A stretch of DNA of 64,000 bases from Verrucomicrobiia bacterium. Its GTDB lineage: Bacteria > Verrucomicrobiota > Verrucomicrobiia > Limisphaerales > UBA9464. Made by a program: the position numbers and the translations under genes. Positions 28,501-37,758 of the stretch are shown one piece after another. The stretch spans positions 22,484 through 86,483 of the forward strand of contig JAHCBB010000021.1 of assembly GCA_019634635.1 (NCBI GenBank), in the 5' to 3' direction. Within the stretch, counting starts at the first letter, position 1, and every line of letters starts with the position of its first letter. The notes under the pieces are model-generated. The model saw only the letters and a program-made list of their open reading frames with translations, was not told where the DNA came from and searched no databases.

Positions 28501-30468
28501 CTGCGGCCTGGCGCGGACGAAACCCGGATTCAGGGCAATCTGATCGGGCCCTCCCGGTCGGGCGAGAAGGGGACGGCCCAGGCGGGCGGCGGTCTTTGGG
28601 TGGGAGTTCTGGTGGAGTCCGACGACAACCTCATTGGCGGCCTGCCCGGGGAGGTGCCTGTGGGAAACCGCATCGGGAACTGCCTGATCGGCGTGTCGCT
28701 GCATGGGCGGTCCAATGCGGTGCTTGGGAACGGCATTGGCATCAGCGATGGAGGGTCCGGCCTGGGCAATGTTGTCGGCGTTGGATTCGGCGGTGAGGGG
28801 AACCGAATCGGGGAGCGCGAGGCCGGCAATCTTCTGGTGTTCAACCAGTGGGGTGTTCGCGCGGTGGACGCCCGGAGATTCCAGATTTCCGGTAATCAGA
28901 TTGGCTTTGACGAGGAGGGGGACGGAGGCACCGGCAGTTCACACCAGTACGTGGGTATTGAGGTGGCGGGGCGGGGGACGGAGTCCTTTGTGAGCGACAA
29001 TGTGATTGCCGACCACCTGTTCGAAGGCATCCGGGTGGGTGGCGATGGCCGTCCCGTCCATGGCCTCGTGATCGTTGACAACCGCATCTTTTACAACGGC
29101 CGGGCCGGTGCCCCCCCTTCGCGCATGGCGGGAATTCACATCGCCTCAGGCACGGGCAACGCGCTCTTCAGGAACGAGATTTTCAGCAACACCGGCCGGG
29201 CCATTTCGCTGTTGGGCGCGGAGGATCCCGAGGGACTCGCGGGTGACGTCAACGATGAGGGGGATGCCGACACAGGCCCGAACACTTTGCTCAACTATCC
29301 GGTGCTGAGGCGGGCGACCCTCGGGGATGGGAAGACCCGCCTGGAGGGGTCCCTTGATATGGCACCCGTGGCGTGGACGTACCGGCTGGAGTTCTATGCC
29401 TCCGACAACGGCTACTCCGACGCCCGTCGCTACCTGGGCCACGCGGAGTTCCCGACCGATGCGTCGGGACAGGTGGACATCGTTGCCCATCTGGAGGGTC
29501 CGGTGACGCCCGGGGAGTATGTCACGTCGCTCGCGGTGGATCCGTCAGGCAACACCTCCCAGGTCTCCAATGCCGTGCTGGCACAGGGCCCCCAGGATTC
29601 GGAACAGGACGGCGTCAGCGACGACGTGGAGTCTCTCGTTCCCGCTGGCGCGGAGGCGTCCTTCTCCGGAGGATCGGTGGCCTCACCCCAAGGCCGGTTG
29701 CAGGGACGCGGCGACGGCAACGGCGACGGCATCCCGGATGCCCTGCAATCCAATGTGGTCTCCTTTCCCGGAGTTGCGGGAATCTGGTTCACGCTCTCCG
29801 TTGGCGAGGGCGTGGCATTCCGGGATGTCGTCCCGATGGATCCACGTCGTCTTGGACCGGTGCCTCCGGGGTATGCATTGTCCTTTGGGGCGGTGGCTTT
29901 CTCCCTGACGGGTGTTTCCTCCGGAGGTTCTGTGATGCTGACGAACCGGATTCACGACGCCACCCGCTGGGAGGCGCTGTTGGCGTTGGTTGTGCCGGCG
30001 GGCGAAACGCAGCCCCGATGGGTGGAACTGGGAGGCGGACCACCTCCGGCGCCTGGAGGTCGAGGGTGGTCCCTGAGCGATGGTGGGATTGGAGATCGCG
30101 ATGGTCGTACAGATGGCCGGATCACCGTCGTGCTGGCACCTGCCGTGAAGGTGGTCGCCGGCCCTGGATTGTCACTGGTTCATACCACCGAGGCGTCCGC
30201 AACCAAAGTTGAGCTTTCAGGCGCCCCCGGGAGCCAGCGGTCCCTTGTGACCAACCAGCTCTCCCTGATCACGAGCGTTCTGAGCTGGCCGGCCTCGGAA
30301 AGCGGCTGGTGGGTGCAATCCACCGAGGCGCTGTCCCCGACCAACTTTTGGCGGACCGTCCAGGCATCCCCGGTCCTGCACGACGATCGGTTCCAGCTGA
30401 CCAATCGCTTCTTCGATGCGATGCGCGCCTTCCGCCTGTGGCGCGATGATGGCCGACGCCGACCTTGA
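25534..30468 (+). CDS. Giant secreted protein with HAF-like repeats, CARDB-like and beta-helix regions
   Basis: About 1644 residues. A hydrophobic export signal (MLWMLYASSVLHGIEVHA) follows a long basic n-region; ATG 25648 is the alternative start. Residues about 40-400 resemble HAF extracellular repeats (ALNNRQAF, VNAQGTTIVGATRNG). Residues about 400-720 look like CARDB/Ig-type domains (AGSQLSVQVGARFKATVTVRN). A CSLREA-type motif (ECTLRAAIQTANHLNG, near residue 785) opens a right-handed beta-helix at about 870-1240 (GNQIGDAGLGNVISG, GNRIGNCLIGVSL). The end (WWVQSTEALSPTNFW then AFRLWR) matches the module closing the other two giants. Surface location is likely; ligand unknown. Confidence 0.82.
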   Translation: MPSNLHRSSSCPASDGASFESLPARRARGLGGPRLSRVMLWMLYASSVLHGIEVHAQRVLSGIELLGRTYDVFAIPPVGGLYGSMKALNNRQAFITPFGSESVATAVGVIGGAEAAGYAGVYRPSAGVSFLRSNVTLGEFSVAEDVSDTGVVVGWERTRPPRAFLWSSDRGLQYLDELYPAVRTLSLMPDPNQQPTGTQGYRINRHQEVLLRGALVPGLPNHQGFYRLSSNGVVSPLVLAETQGLDLNNHGELPPPGPPGSDTLVLNDRGDHAGIVVNAQGTTIVGATRNGRLLPNSEGTRPTAINNLGQVAAWPGLVWGPDDGRTDIRAALAAQDPNRRLPGYYPNGINGMSDTFINDAGDVVWANLFLQPVCPEISIAVALGTGFEVAGSQLSVQVGARFKATVTVRNIGRVLLRDMAVVLSPAPQNFHLLAGPSPAVPGVLAPGGEFAAAFEWEAVADGTYIGGFVVLGRSDCGPFEQGLPPATIRFETPPLGARIAVAPETVGLDEEIEVRTTATNHTSGLATEVHFDAPLAVAGDGGVRLLTGPSPAGVARLNPGESVTFTNRYLATNFGRVRFTGTVVGTQEGRPLVSNPATSADVRIQILGDLLIRGAHQSAARRAADDVYEETPSAAQMRTNHVSLGAFSNFEVLVQNDNATPQTFRIRAAESGTNGWWVSYRMGDRDVSEDVRSAEGLELAPLSPGRFHTLAVAAVQTDLEAGGVQRSLLTLTSPRQPGVTLDAVEAVSQAAFRIVVNSDADLPDDDPEDCCCDTGRQFADGTPECTLRAAIQTANHLNGLEWISFALKDANERLLPSATISPESVLPAITGPVLLDGYSQNPESPLPPVELTGIRIPAPGSLSTNPDALADWHGLSVQADGCVIMGMAISWFPDFGIHLAGDENTVLRCFVGTDLTGEISQANGVTSDDPENFTTGGGILVEGRGNQIGDAGLGNVISGADTGYRTVVTYGVPSEGQEVATLYSGPGIWLRPGADETRIQGNLIGPSRSGEKGTAQAGGGLWVGVLVESDDNLIGGLPGEVPVGNRIGNCLIGVSLHGRSNAVLGNGIGISDGGSGLGNVVGVGFGGEGNRIGEREAGNLLVFNQWGVRAVDARRFQISGNQIGFDEEGDGGTGSSHQYVGIEVAGRGTESFVSDNVIADHLFEGIRVGGDGRPVHGLVIVDNRIFYNGRAGAPPSRMAGIHIASGTGNALFRNEIFSNTGRAISLLGAEDPEGLAGDVNDEGDADTGPNTLLNYPVLRRATLGDGKTRLEGSLDMAPVAWTYRLEFYASDNGYSDARRYLGHAEFPTDASGQVDIVAHLEGPVTPGEYVTSLAVDPSGNTSQVSNAVLAQGPQDSEQDGVSDDVESLVPAGAEASFSGGSVASPQGRLQGRGDGNGDGIPDALQSNVVSFPGVAGIWFTLSVGEGVAFRDVVPMDPRRLGPVPPGYALSFGAVAFSLTGVSSGGSVMLTNRIHDATRWEALLALVVPAGETQPRWVELGGGPPPAPGGRGWSLSDGGIGDRDGRTDGRITVVLAPAVKVVAGPGLSLVHTTEASATKVELSGAPGSQRSLVTNQLSLITSVLSWPASESGWWVQSTEALSPTNFWRTVQASPVLHDDRFQLTNRFFDAMRAFRLWRDDGRRRP

Positions 30469-30677
30469 TTCGGGCCACGTGCTTGAGCCGGAGGTCCGTT
30501 GAGCCAACGATCCTTCCGGTCCGGTCGCGCGGAGGCCGGCGGCTGAAGCCGCGGGCGATCCGACAGGCCGGACGATACAGGACAACAACGACGCCATGCG
30601 CCCCCCTGGACTGAAGTGCGCCACTGCGGTGGCTGACTTGGGCCGTCCCCGGCACCTCACCACGGCCGCGCCGCGGG

Positions 30678-30830
30678 CTACCGCTTCTTCAGCAGCGCGA
30701 GTACCGCGAAGATCAGGAAGGCGAACACGCAGATCTTGGCGATCATGGCGGCAGTCCCGGCGAGACTGCCAAACCCGAGCACGGCGGCGACCAGGGCGAT
30801 GATGAAGAAGACGACGGCGTAGTGGAGCAT
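30678..30830 (-). CDS. DUF1328 small membrane protein
   Basis: A 50-residue protein beginning MLHYAVVFFIIALVAAVLGF, with a second hydrophobic stretch (MIAKICVFAFLIFAVLALL) and a basic end KKR. Length, the two membrane helices and the AVVFFIIALVAAVLGFG signature match the DUF1328/YtjA family of small inner-membrane proteins, whose role is not known; many are stress-induced. The longer frame reaching 31304 is not needed and would run into the pirin gene. Confidence 0.88.
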   Translation of the reverse strand: MLHYAVVFFIIALVAAVLGFGSLAGTAAMIAKICVFAFLIFAVLALLKKR

Positions 30831-30876
30831 GGGATTTTGGTGAGGGTGCCTCCCGGTCGGCGGATGTGGGATCTTA

Positions 30877-30944
30877 GGGACAGGCCAGCCATCAGCATCG
30901 CCAGGGACAGGACATCCATCAACATCCAGCAACTCCCCTGTCCC
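30877..30944. repeat. REP-like hairpin element
   Basis: GGGACAGGCC (30877-30886) and GGGACAGGAC (30904-30913) are followed by CCCCTGTCCC at 30935-30944, which pairs with the GGGACAGG arms. The stretch ACAGGACATCCATCAACATC matches the copies at 32.1 and 42.9 kb. It lies between the DUF1328 and pirin genes, an intergenic position normal for REPs. Confidence 0.75.
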
Positions 30945-30982
30945 GTGCGTCGCCTGCTCGAATCGCTGCGAGAGCCCACGCC

Positions 30983-31849
30983 TCAGTCCGGTATCGTGCC
31001 CATGCGGCCCAATTGATGGTCTTCGAAGGCCTGCAGGATCTCGGCGCGGCTGTTCATCACAAATGGGCCGTGGCCCACCACCGGCTCGGCGATCGGTTCT
31101 CCGCCAAGGACCAACAGCCGGGCCTCCGACATCGCCGAGACGGCGATCACTGATCCTGCCCGGGAGAACCAGGCCAGATCGCCCGCCCCGGCGGTCCGAC
31201 CCTCCGCCGGCGACACCTCTCCGCCCAGGACGAGGAATGCGGTGGTGTGACCCTCGGTCAGTGGAAAGGTGGCAGCCCGTCCGGCGCGGAGAGCTACGTC
31301 CCACAACGTGACGGGGGTGAAGGTCCTCGCCGGGCCCCTTCGGCCGCCGAACTCGCCGGCGATCACCCGAAGGGACCCCGCCCCCTCTGACAGATCCACG
31401 GTGGGGATTTGTTCCCGGAGCAGGGTCTGGTAGCCCGGCGGTGCAGATTTGTCCCGGGCGCGCAGGTTCACCCAGAGCTGCACCATCTCGAGGGTGCCGC
31501 CCTGGCGGGTGAAGTCGTCGGAGTGAAACTCCTCATGGACGATGCCCCGACCGGCCGTCATCCACTGCACATCCCCCGGACCGATCCGGCCGCCGCCGCC
31601 GCTGGAATCGCGATGTTCCAGCTCGCCCTGGTAGGCGATGGTCACCGTTTCGAACCCCTTGTGCGGATGGGCTCCGACGCCACGTCGTTCGTCACCGGGC
31701 GGAAAAGCGTGGGGCGCAGCATAGTCCAGCAGCAGGAACGGGCTCAGCTCGCGCCCAGGCCCGTTGTAGTCAAACACCGACCGGACCGGAAATCCGTTGC
31801 CCACCCAGTGGGTCTCCGAGCTCCGCAAGACCTGCAGCAGGTGTTTCAT
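30983..31849 (-). CDS. Pirin family protein
   Basis: The 288-residue protein is a bicupin of the pirin family. The metal ligands are all in place: H61 and H63 in HPHKGFETVT, H105 and E107 in GIVHEEFHSD, equal to H56, H58, H101 and E103 of human pirin as I recall them. The C-terminal pirin domain contains TAFLVLGGEV. Bacterial pirins include quercetin 2,3-dioxygenases, but the natural substrate is usually unknown. ATG 31849 starts the conserved MKHLLQVLRSS; the frame is open to 32080 but that part lies in a REP element. Confidence 0.92.
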   Translation of the reverse strand: MKHLLQVLRSSETHWVGNGFPVRSVFDYNGPGRELSPFLLLDYAAPHAFPPGDERRGVGAHPHKGFETVTIAYQGELEHRDSSGGGGRIGPGDVQWMTAGRGIVHEEFHSDDFTRQGGTLEMVQLWVNLRARDKSAPPGYQTLLREQIPTVDLSEGAGSLRVIAGEFGGRRGPARTFTPVTLWDVALRAGRAATFPLTEGHTTAFLVLGGEVSPAEGRTAGAGDLAWFSRAGSVIAVSAMSEARLLVLGGEPIAEPVVGHGPFVMNSRAEILQAFEDHQLGRMGTIPD

Positions 31850-32050
31850 CGGTTTCGTCGCCTCGTTGTTCACGCCGTGACCATGGCACGAGGGGAACTC
31901 CTTGACGACGTTGATGACGCATCCAGCGCGGGGATTGTTGTCGCCTGCGGACCTCCATAAACGTTGACGATACCCCGCCCAGACGGGCGCAGGAAACCAC
32001 CGGAGAAGCGGGGAAGATCCGGCTGATGCGACAGAGATTGAAGATGCTGG

Positions 32051-32141
32051 TTCAGGGGGGCGGTCCTGGGGACAGGACATCCATCAGCGTCCAACAGACG
32101 TCCTGTCCCTTGAACTGAACAGATGCCCTGTCCCCCCTGAA
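32051..32141. repeat. Complete REP-like element with nested inverted repeats
   Basis: GGGGACAGGAC (32068-32078) pairs with GTCCTGTCCC (32100-32109) around a 21-base loop, and the outer arms TTCAGGGGGG (32051-32060) and CCCCCCTGAA (32132-32141) pair perfectly. It resembles the element at 42.9 kb over nearly its whole length. It fills the intergenic region between the pirin gene and the giant gene at 32269; the rest of 31850-32268 has no visible gene. Confidence 0.8.
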
Positions 32142-32268
32142 CGCGCCGCTGAGATGCGCCCCCTCCAGCTCAAGAAATCTTCAGAATCGCTTCTTGTTTT
32201 GGAGAATCCGCGTCGCCATCGTCACAACGTTCAACCCTGATGCCGCGGATGAGGAAAACTGTCGGTGT

Positions 32269-35200
32269 ATGAAGTCTTGGCAATGCAGCACTCGCAATGC
32301 CCCCGGTTTGGACCGGAATCCCGGCCGCTCAACGGGCTTCGCCGGGTTTTCGGCAACCGAGAGAGTCGGCACGGAGCAAGCGCCTGAACCCTTCGAACGC
32401 ATCCGCTCCGGCGCGACGTGGTGGAAGACGCTTCCGGCGCGTTTACTTGGGTGCCTGATGCTGGTCACGGCGGCCGGGTTGGGCGGGACGGCCCAGGCCC
32501 AGCAGTCCGTGACCAATGTGATCCCGATCCAGCCCTATTATGTGACATGGGACTATTTGCACACCGGCGGATTCGGTCGCGCCTGCGGGCATTACCTCTA
32601 CGCGCGTTTCCCAGCCTTCCTGGTGTACACCAACACCGCCGACTATGTGGTGAATGCGCTGGATGCGAATGGCCGCCGGATCAATCCTGACTGGACCAAC
32701 CCGCGACCCAACCCTGGGGAGAACTTTGTGTTTGGAGTCGGCGGGAATTGGGGAACCGGGCCGGCGGAGGGTTCGCCTTGCCCACTGCTCCCCACCACCC
32801 CGCCACCTTCCGGCTGGACGGCCGACCTGATCGTTCCGCCGCCGAACGTGTCCTTCAGCTCCATTGTCTCCCCCAACGCTCCCGGCCGCGTCAAGTTCAC
32901 CTCCACCTCCACCGACTCGAAACGCAAGGCCCTGGAGTACCTCTGGACGTTCGGCGACGGCTCGGGAGGCGACACCTTCGCCGCACCCTCCCACGACTAC
33001 GAGAAGCCTGGCGTCTACGATGTCATCCTCCGGGCCACCAATCCCGCCGGCGCCTTCGCCACGCGGACCAACAAGGTCACGGTCCAACCACCCCAATTGT
33101 CCGTGTCCATGGCTTTCGTGGATCGACTCGACTCCCGGCCGACCCTCGGGGAGACCGTCACGGTCCGCGCCACCGTCCGGGCGTCGAGGAATGGTCTCGG
33201 CGACTTGTCCGGTGTCCGGTTTGCCGGCTCGCCTGCACTGGTCATCCCCGAGGTCTTCGAGGTCGTCGCCGAGCCGCCCGACCTGGCCGTCGGAGACCTG
33301 CAACCGGGCGAATCCCGCTCCTTCGACTGGACTCTCAAAGTGGTGAATGCCGGGCAATTCGTCCTGCACACCACGCAGGTCACCGGCACCGACGCCGCAG
33401 GCCGTCCGGTGATCGGAGCGGAAGGGGCCCTCCAAGGCAGCGTCTCCGGCTTGAAGGTCGAGGTCACCTTCCTCGATCCGCCCCTGCAGTTGAACAAGAA
33501 GCCGACCGCGAACGGCGAACTCTCCAGCAACCCCGGCTACGAGCCCGGGCACATGCCCGTTCGGGTGAAGGTCAGCGTTCCGAAGGGAGGCAAGCCGGTG
33601 GTGGACGTCACCCTGCAGGGATGGGACATGGGCGACGGCGGCCTGGACATCGACAAGGTGCGTGCCACCGGGGTGCCCGGACAACCTTTCGCCCTCGCCG
33701 TGCCGCAGCCCGTGCCCTTCCCGCTGACCGTGCGACAGAAACCGCCCCAGGCCACCATCCAGCGCGTGCTGACGGAGGATGATCCCCCGCTGGAATTCGA
33801 TTTCCTCGTCGAGGCGGAACGGCCGGGGATCTTTGCCTTCGCCGCCCTCTTCACCGCCCGCCAGATCGGCGTCAACACCGGCCTGCAAGAACGGGGTTTG
33901 GGCCTTCACCCGGTGCTCGGCGACCTCGTCCTATCGGTCCAGTTGGAGGTGCTTAACGAAACCCTCCTCATCAAGGAGGGCGAGACTGTCAACATCGCCG
34001 GTTCCGTCAAGAATCTCACCGACAACGAGACGGTCCTCCTTGATCCCATCCACATCCTCAATCATGGCCAAGGTAGCGTCTCCGGCCCGGTGGACCTCCA
34101 CTCACCCATGCCGCCCGACGGCTTCCTCGGCATCTTCAACCCCATCCTGACCCCTGACACGCCGGACAATGAGGCCCGCTTCCATGCCCGGGTGAAGACC
34201 GCGCGCATCCCCGGTCTGGACCAGCGATTCATCCGGGACCCCAGCTACAAGGCCGTCATCGTGGACTTCGCGGTCGGCGGTCAGGTCATCGGCGAGGATG
34301 GCGCGGTGCGCGAACTGCAACCGGAGAACATCCTGGTGGAGTGGGGCCGCGGCGCAGTCTCCTTCGGCGGGGTGACGGCCCTCTACGTCCCGGTGGCACC
34401 CAACCCACTGCCGACCCGGGAGCTCGATCCCGTCGAATTCACCTTCACGGTCGGCGGGGCCGGGCTGAACAACACCATCCAGGGCATCGGTGAAGCATTC
34501 GCCCTCGAAAATATCGGCCAGATCATCTCGTCCTATGGAACCGCCGCCTGGAGCCTGAGTTCCTTCGCCGTGAGGGCGGGCAATCAACTGGAGGAGGAAG
34601 CCATGCTCGCCCTCGTTGCGGCGTTCAAATACCAGACGACCGTCACGGAATGGTTCCTGGCCGTCCACCAAGGGGTCTCCGCCACCACCAAGAGCGAGGA
34701 ACTCGACGCCATCGCCGCGGAGGTCCAAGCCTACTACGGAAGGAAGTTCGAGTCTGTCGAACAGGTGAAACCCCTCGTCAACTCCGCGTGGAATGCCTTC
34801 ATCAACAAACTGGCCGATCTCAAGCGCCAATCCTGGGACTACGATTACGAATTCAACGCACGGACGGCGGACCACCTGACAGGCTGGCTGCGACCCGCCG
34901 CGAAGTTCGTCACCGAGGAGGCCGTCCAAGATGTCGCACTGGGACTCATCTGGAAGCGTTTCGTCAAAAGCCCCAAGATTGCCGACGAGATCGCGGCCGC
35001 CGCGGAGAAGGAGGCGATCCAGGCCGCCAATGCGGCGGAATCCGCCACGGCCGCCATCGCCCGACGCGGGGAGGCCGGCCACCCACGTCTGGTCCCCGCC
35101 ACGGCGGATCTCCGGAATCTCAAGGGCGGCACCTTGATCAACAGCGCTCAGGCCATCCGCGGCTGGGCCGTGGACAAGGTCACCGACGAAAACCTGATCA

Positions 35201-37758
35201 AACTCTCCAACTTCAAGGACGGCGGCCTGCCAATTCTCGTCGCCATCCGCTCCCGGGCCGACGAGACCCTCGAGTGGATGTCCACCCGGCTCGGCATGAC
35301 GCCGAAACCAGTCCCCATCAAACAGAAGAACGTGAATCTGATCGACGAAACCTACCTGGGCTATCGCCGCGGCGTGGGTTACGGCGATGAGAAGAATCTG
35401 TTCAGAGGTGCCGGCGATCGGGGCTCCGTGATCATCGCGGAGCCCCTGCCTCCCCATGTCGTGGACGCGCGATTGCAAGGTGCGACCCCCGAGGTGCGCG
35501 AGGCCGTCATCGAACGTTACCGCGAGCGCTGGGAGGAGTGGTACGGCAACGGTTCCCTGCCGGCCGATCCCATGCAGATGCCGTTCGACGACACCATCCG
35601 CCCCGGTTCCAAATACCTGGAACTCAAATTCAAGGCCAACAAGGTCGTGACCGGGGACGGCACCACCCGGCTGACGACACTCAAGGGCACCTTGGATGTG
35701 CCGGCAAAAGGTTCGGTGACCGACCCAAGGATCAACCTCGATGTCTTCCAACCCGGGGATGAGAAGACCTTCGTGCCCCGTCAACTCGAACTGCGGCAGG
35801 TCGCCGAACCGCCGGACAACCAGTACTTCGTCGGACGCGATCGCGAGTACTACGAAGTCTGGCTGGAAGATGAATTGGGTGATCTACCCGGAACCGTGGG
35901 GGGCAAACCCGGAGTCCTCCGCCGCGTCTCCGGCGACGTGGACGTGGTCATGGCGGCCGATATCTCCGGGTACCGCTTCGGCATCAATCCAGCCAAGGCA
36001 ATCAAGGACTACGGCAACCGGATCGCCCGGATCCTTCAACATGTCATGAAGGCGCAGCATCCATGGAGCTCCTCCCTGGCGCCCGAGAAGCTTCGCAACA
36101 AGTTCATGCGGGATCACCTCTGGCACCCGACCGACCCCGCCAAGCGCGGTGAACCGCTGCTGGTCTATTTCAATGGAGAACGTCGGGTGGCTTGGATCGA
36201 TCCCACTAAGGCGCCCGACCTGAACAATGTCATCGATCCCGAGAACCCGCTGGCTTCCCTCGTGTTCCTCGATGGCGGCCCCACATCGGTCGCCGATGTC
36301 ATCCGTCGCCAGGTGGCCGACCGCCAGGACCTGCCCCGCCCCACGGATGTCGCCCCCAAACTCACACCCACCGGCTTCAGTGCGGTGCGTCAGGCGCTCA
36401 TAGACACCGATCAACTTCACAACACCAGCTTCCTGGCCACCTGCGCCATCGTCACGGGTGCCCGCAACGGTTCCATCTATCGCCTCGGCCAGAACAACGA
36501 ACTGCAGGAACGAAGCCCGGATGGCTCCTGGATGGCCACCTCGCCCGGAGCCGAGTGCGGCCCGGATGGCATTGTCCTCGTGCCGGAAACCATCCTGTTG
36601 ACCGACGTCGCCGCGGGTGCGCTGCGCCTGCCCATCTTGGAGGACTTCCTCGGGGCCGACTGGCGCAACCTCTTCCGGATCGGGGATGACGTCATCATCG
36701 CGCCCGACACGCCCCAATGGGAACTGAACACCATCGAGAACCGGGGTTCGCTCATGCTGAGTCGGCCAACGAAATACAGCCATCCAGCGGGGACACGGGT
36801 GGTCGTCCTGCCGCCAAGCCCCACGGCGGCCGTGGCGACGACCGGTCCTCCATTGCTCTGGCTGAAGGCCGATGCCGGCATCGAACTCGAGGGCCCCAAT
36901 GTGGTGACCTGGACGGATCAGGCCGCGGGGGTGCGCTTCATCAATCCCGAAGGCGGTTTCGACGGCTTCCCCGTGCGGGTGGACACCGACCTCGGATTGC
37001 CGGCCATCCAGTTCCGGGGCGACGAATGGATCACCGGGGGAATCGCCCGGCAACTCACCACCGCAACGATCTTCACCCTGTGCCGCTTCAACGTCGCCAG
37101 CAGTTCCGGCAATGACCACCTCTACTCCCTCGGCAGGCCCGGCGCCGCCGGATCAATGATGACGCTGGCCCGCCGCAACGGGGATGACGCCTACCACTTC
37201 GACGGGCGGGACGCCTACGCGCCGAACACGTCCCTTCCCGCCGACACGTGGCAGATCCTCACCCAGGTCTATGGCGAGGACGACCCCAACAGCCATCGGC
37301 TCTTCAAGGATGGCACCCTCATCCTCAACACCCGCGCGGCAAATCCGTACCGTGTGGACGCCTCCCAGATGTTCCTCGGCAACTACCTTGAAGGGAGCCA
37401 TTTCCTCATCGGCGACATCGTCGAATGGCTGGTCTTTGACCGCGCTCTTCCGCCCGCCGAACGCGCCGGGATGGAGCTTTATCTCAAGAAACGCGGCGGC
37501 CTTTTCCAACCCCCGCCAGCGCCAGCGCCCCTGGTTCTTGCGATTCGGCCCGCCTCGACCGGCGTCGATCGCTGGATTCTTTCCTGGCAGAGCGAGGCCG
37601 GCCGGCAGTACCACCTCGACCGGTCCACGACTCTCCAGCCGGGCTCATGGGTCACTGAGGGAACCATCACGCCGCCGCGTCCGGGAACCGCAGAAATTGA
37701 ACTCTCCCCGCCTCCGATGGACAGTTCCGGCGCATTCTACCGGCTGCGAATCAACTGA
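32269..37758 (+). CDS. Giant secreted PKD/LamG protein with a possible cyclase-like central domain
   Basis: About 1829 residues. A hydrophobic signal (LLGCLMLVTAAGLGGTAQA) follows a long n-region; ATG 32269 has GAGGAAA upstream, and TTG 32194 is the longest start. Residues about 195-275 are a PKD domain (LEYLWTFGDGSGG, YDVILRATNPAG), followed by Ig-like strands. Residues about 930-1290 contain a globular part with IRSRAD (R994), KPVPIKQK (K1013, K1018, K1020) and GDVDVVMA (D1223, D1225), a pattern faintly like ExoY/oedema-factor cyclases. A LamG-like jelly roll spans about 1527-1740 (LLWLKADAGIE, WQILTQVYGED), and the end FYRLRIN matches the other giants. Confidence 0.8.
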   Translation: MKSWQCSTRNAPGLDRNPGRSTGFAGFSATERVGTEQAPEPFERIRSGATWWKTLPARLLGCLMLVTAAGLGGTAQAQQSVTNVIPIQPYYVTWDYLHTGGFGRACGHYLYARFPAFLVYTNTADYVVNALDANGRRINPDWTNPRPNPGENFVFGVGGNWGTGPAEGSPCPLLPTTPPPSGWTADLIVPPPNVSFSSIVSPNAPGRVKFTSTSTDSKRKALEYLWTFGDGSGGDTFAAPSHDYEKPGVYDVILRATNPAGAFATRTNKVTVQPPQLSVSMAFVDRLDSRPTLGETVTVRATVRASRNGLGDLSGVRFAGSPALVIPEVFEVVAEPPDLAVGDLQPGESRSFDWTLKVVNAGQFVLHTTQVTGTDAAGRPVIGAEGALQGSVSGLKVEVTFLDPPLQLNKKPTANGELSSNPGYEPGHMPVRVKVSVPKGGKPVVDVTLQGWDMGDGGLDIDKVRATGVPGQPFALAVPQPVPFPLTVRQKPPQATIQRVLTEDDPPLEFDFLVEAERPGIFAFAALFTARQIGVNTGLQERGLGLHPVLGDLVLSVQLEVLNETLLIKEGETVNIAGSVKNLTDNETVLLDPIHILNHGQGSVSGPVDLHSPMPPDGFLGIFNPILTPDTPDNEARFHARVKTARIPGLDQRFIRDPSYKAVIVDFAVGGQVIGEDGAVRELQPENILVEWGRGAVSFGGVTALYVPVAPNPLPTRELDPVEFTFTVGGAGLNNTIQGIGEAFALENIGQIISSYGTAAWSLSSFAVRAGNQLEEEAMLALVAAFKYQTTVTEWFLAVHQGVSATTKSEELDAIAAEVQAYYGRKFESVEQVKPLVNSAWNAFINKLADLKRQSWDYDYEFNARTADHLTGWLRPAAKFVTEEAVQDVALGLIWKRFVKSPKIADEIAAAAEKEAIQAANAAESATAAIARRGEAGHPRLVPATADLRNLKGGTLINSAQAIRGWAVDKVTDENLIKLSNFKDGGLPILVAIRSRADETLEWMSTRLGMTPKPVPIKQKNVNLIDETYLGYRRGVGYGDEKNLFRGAGDRGSVIIAEPLPPHVVDARLQGATPEVREAVIERYRERWEEWYGNGSLPADPMQMPFDDTIRPGSKYLELKFKANKVVTGDGTTRLTTLKGTLDVPAKGSVTDPRINLDVFQPGDEKTFVPRQLELRQVAEPPDNQYFVGRDREYYEVWLEDELGDLPGTVGGKPGVLRRVSGDVDVVMAADISGYRFGINPAKAIKDYGNRIARILQHVMKAQHPWSSSLAPEKLRNKFMRDHLWHPTDPAKRGEPLLVYFNGERRVAWIDPTKAPDLNNVIDPENPLASLVFLDGGPTSVADVIRRQVADRQDLPRPTDVAPKLTPTGFSAVRQALIDTDQLHNTSFLATCAIVTGARNGSIYRLGQNNELQERSPDGSWMATSPGAECGPDGIVLVPETILLTDVAAGALRLPILEDFLGADWRNLFRIGDDVIIAPDTPQWELNTIENRGSLMLSRPTKYSHPAGTRVVVLPPSPTAAVATTGPPLLWLKADAGIELEGPNVVTWTDQAAGVRFINPEGGFDGFPVRVDTDLGLPAIQFRGDEWITGGIARQLTTATIFTLCRFNVASSSGNDHLYSLGRPGAAGSMMTLARRNGDDAYHFDGRDAYAPNTSLPADTWQILTQVYGEDDPNSHRLFKDGTLILNTRAANPYRVDASQMFLGNYLEGSHFLIGDIVEWLVFDRALPPAERAGMELYLKKRGGLFQPPPAPAPLVLAIRPASTGVDRWILSWQSEAGRQYHLDRSTTLQPGSWVTEGTITPPRPGTAEIELSPPPMDSSGAFYRLRIN

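Noticed and set aside
34102..35784. A 560-codon reverse frame within the PKD/LamG gene
   Set aside because: Shadow frame in GC-rich DNA; the forward frame carries the domain structure.
5171..37758. PEP-CTERM or Gram-positive type sorting signals on the giant proteins
   Set aside because: No Pro-Glu-Pro plus helix plus basic tail and no LPXTG at any of the three C-termini.
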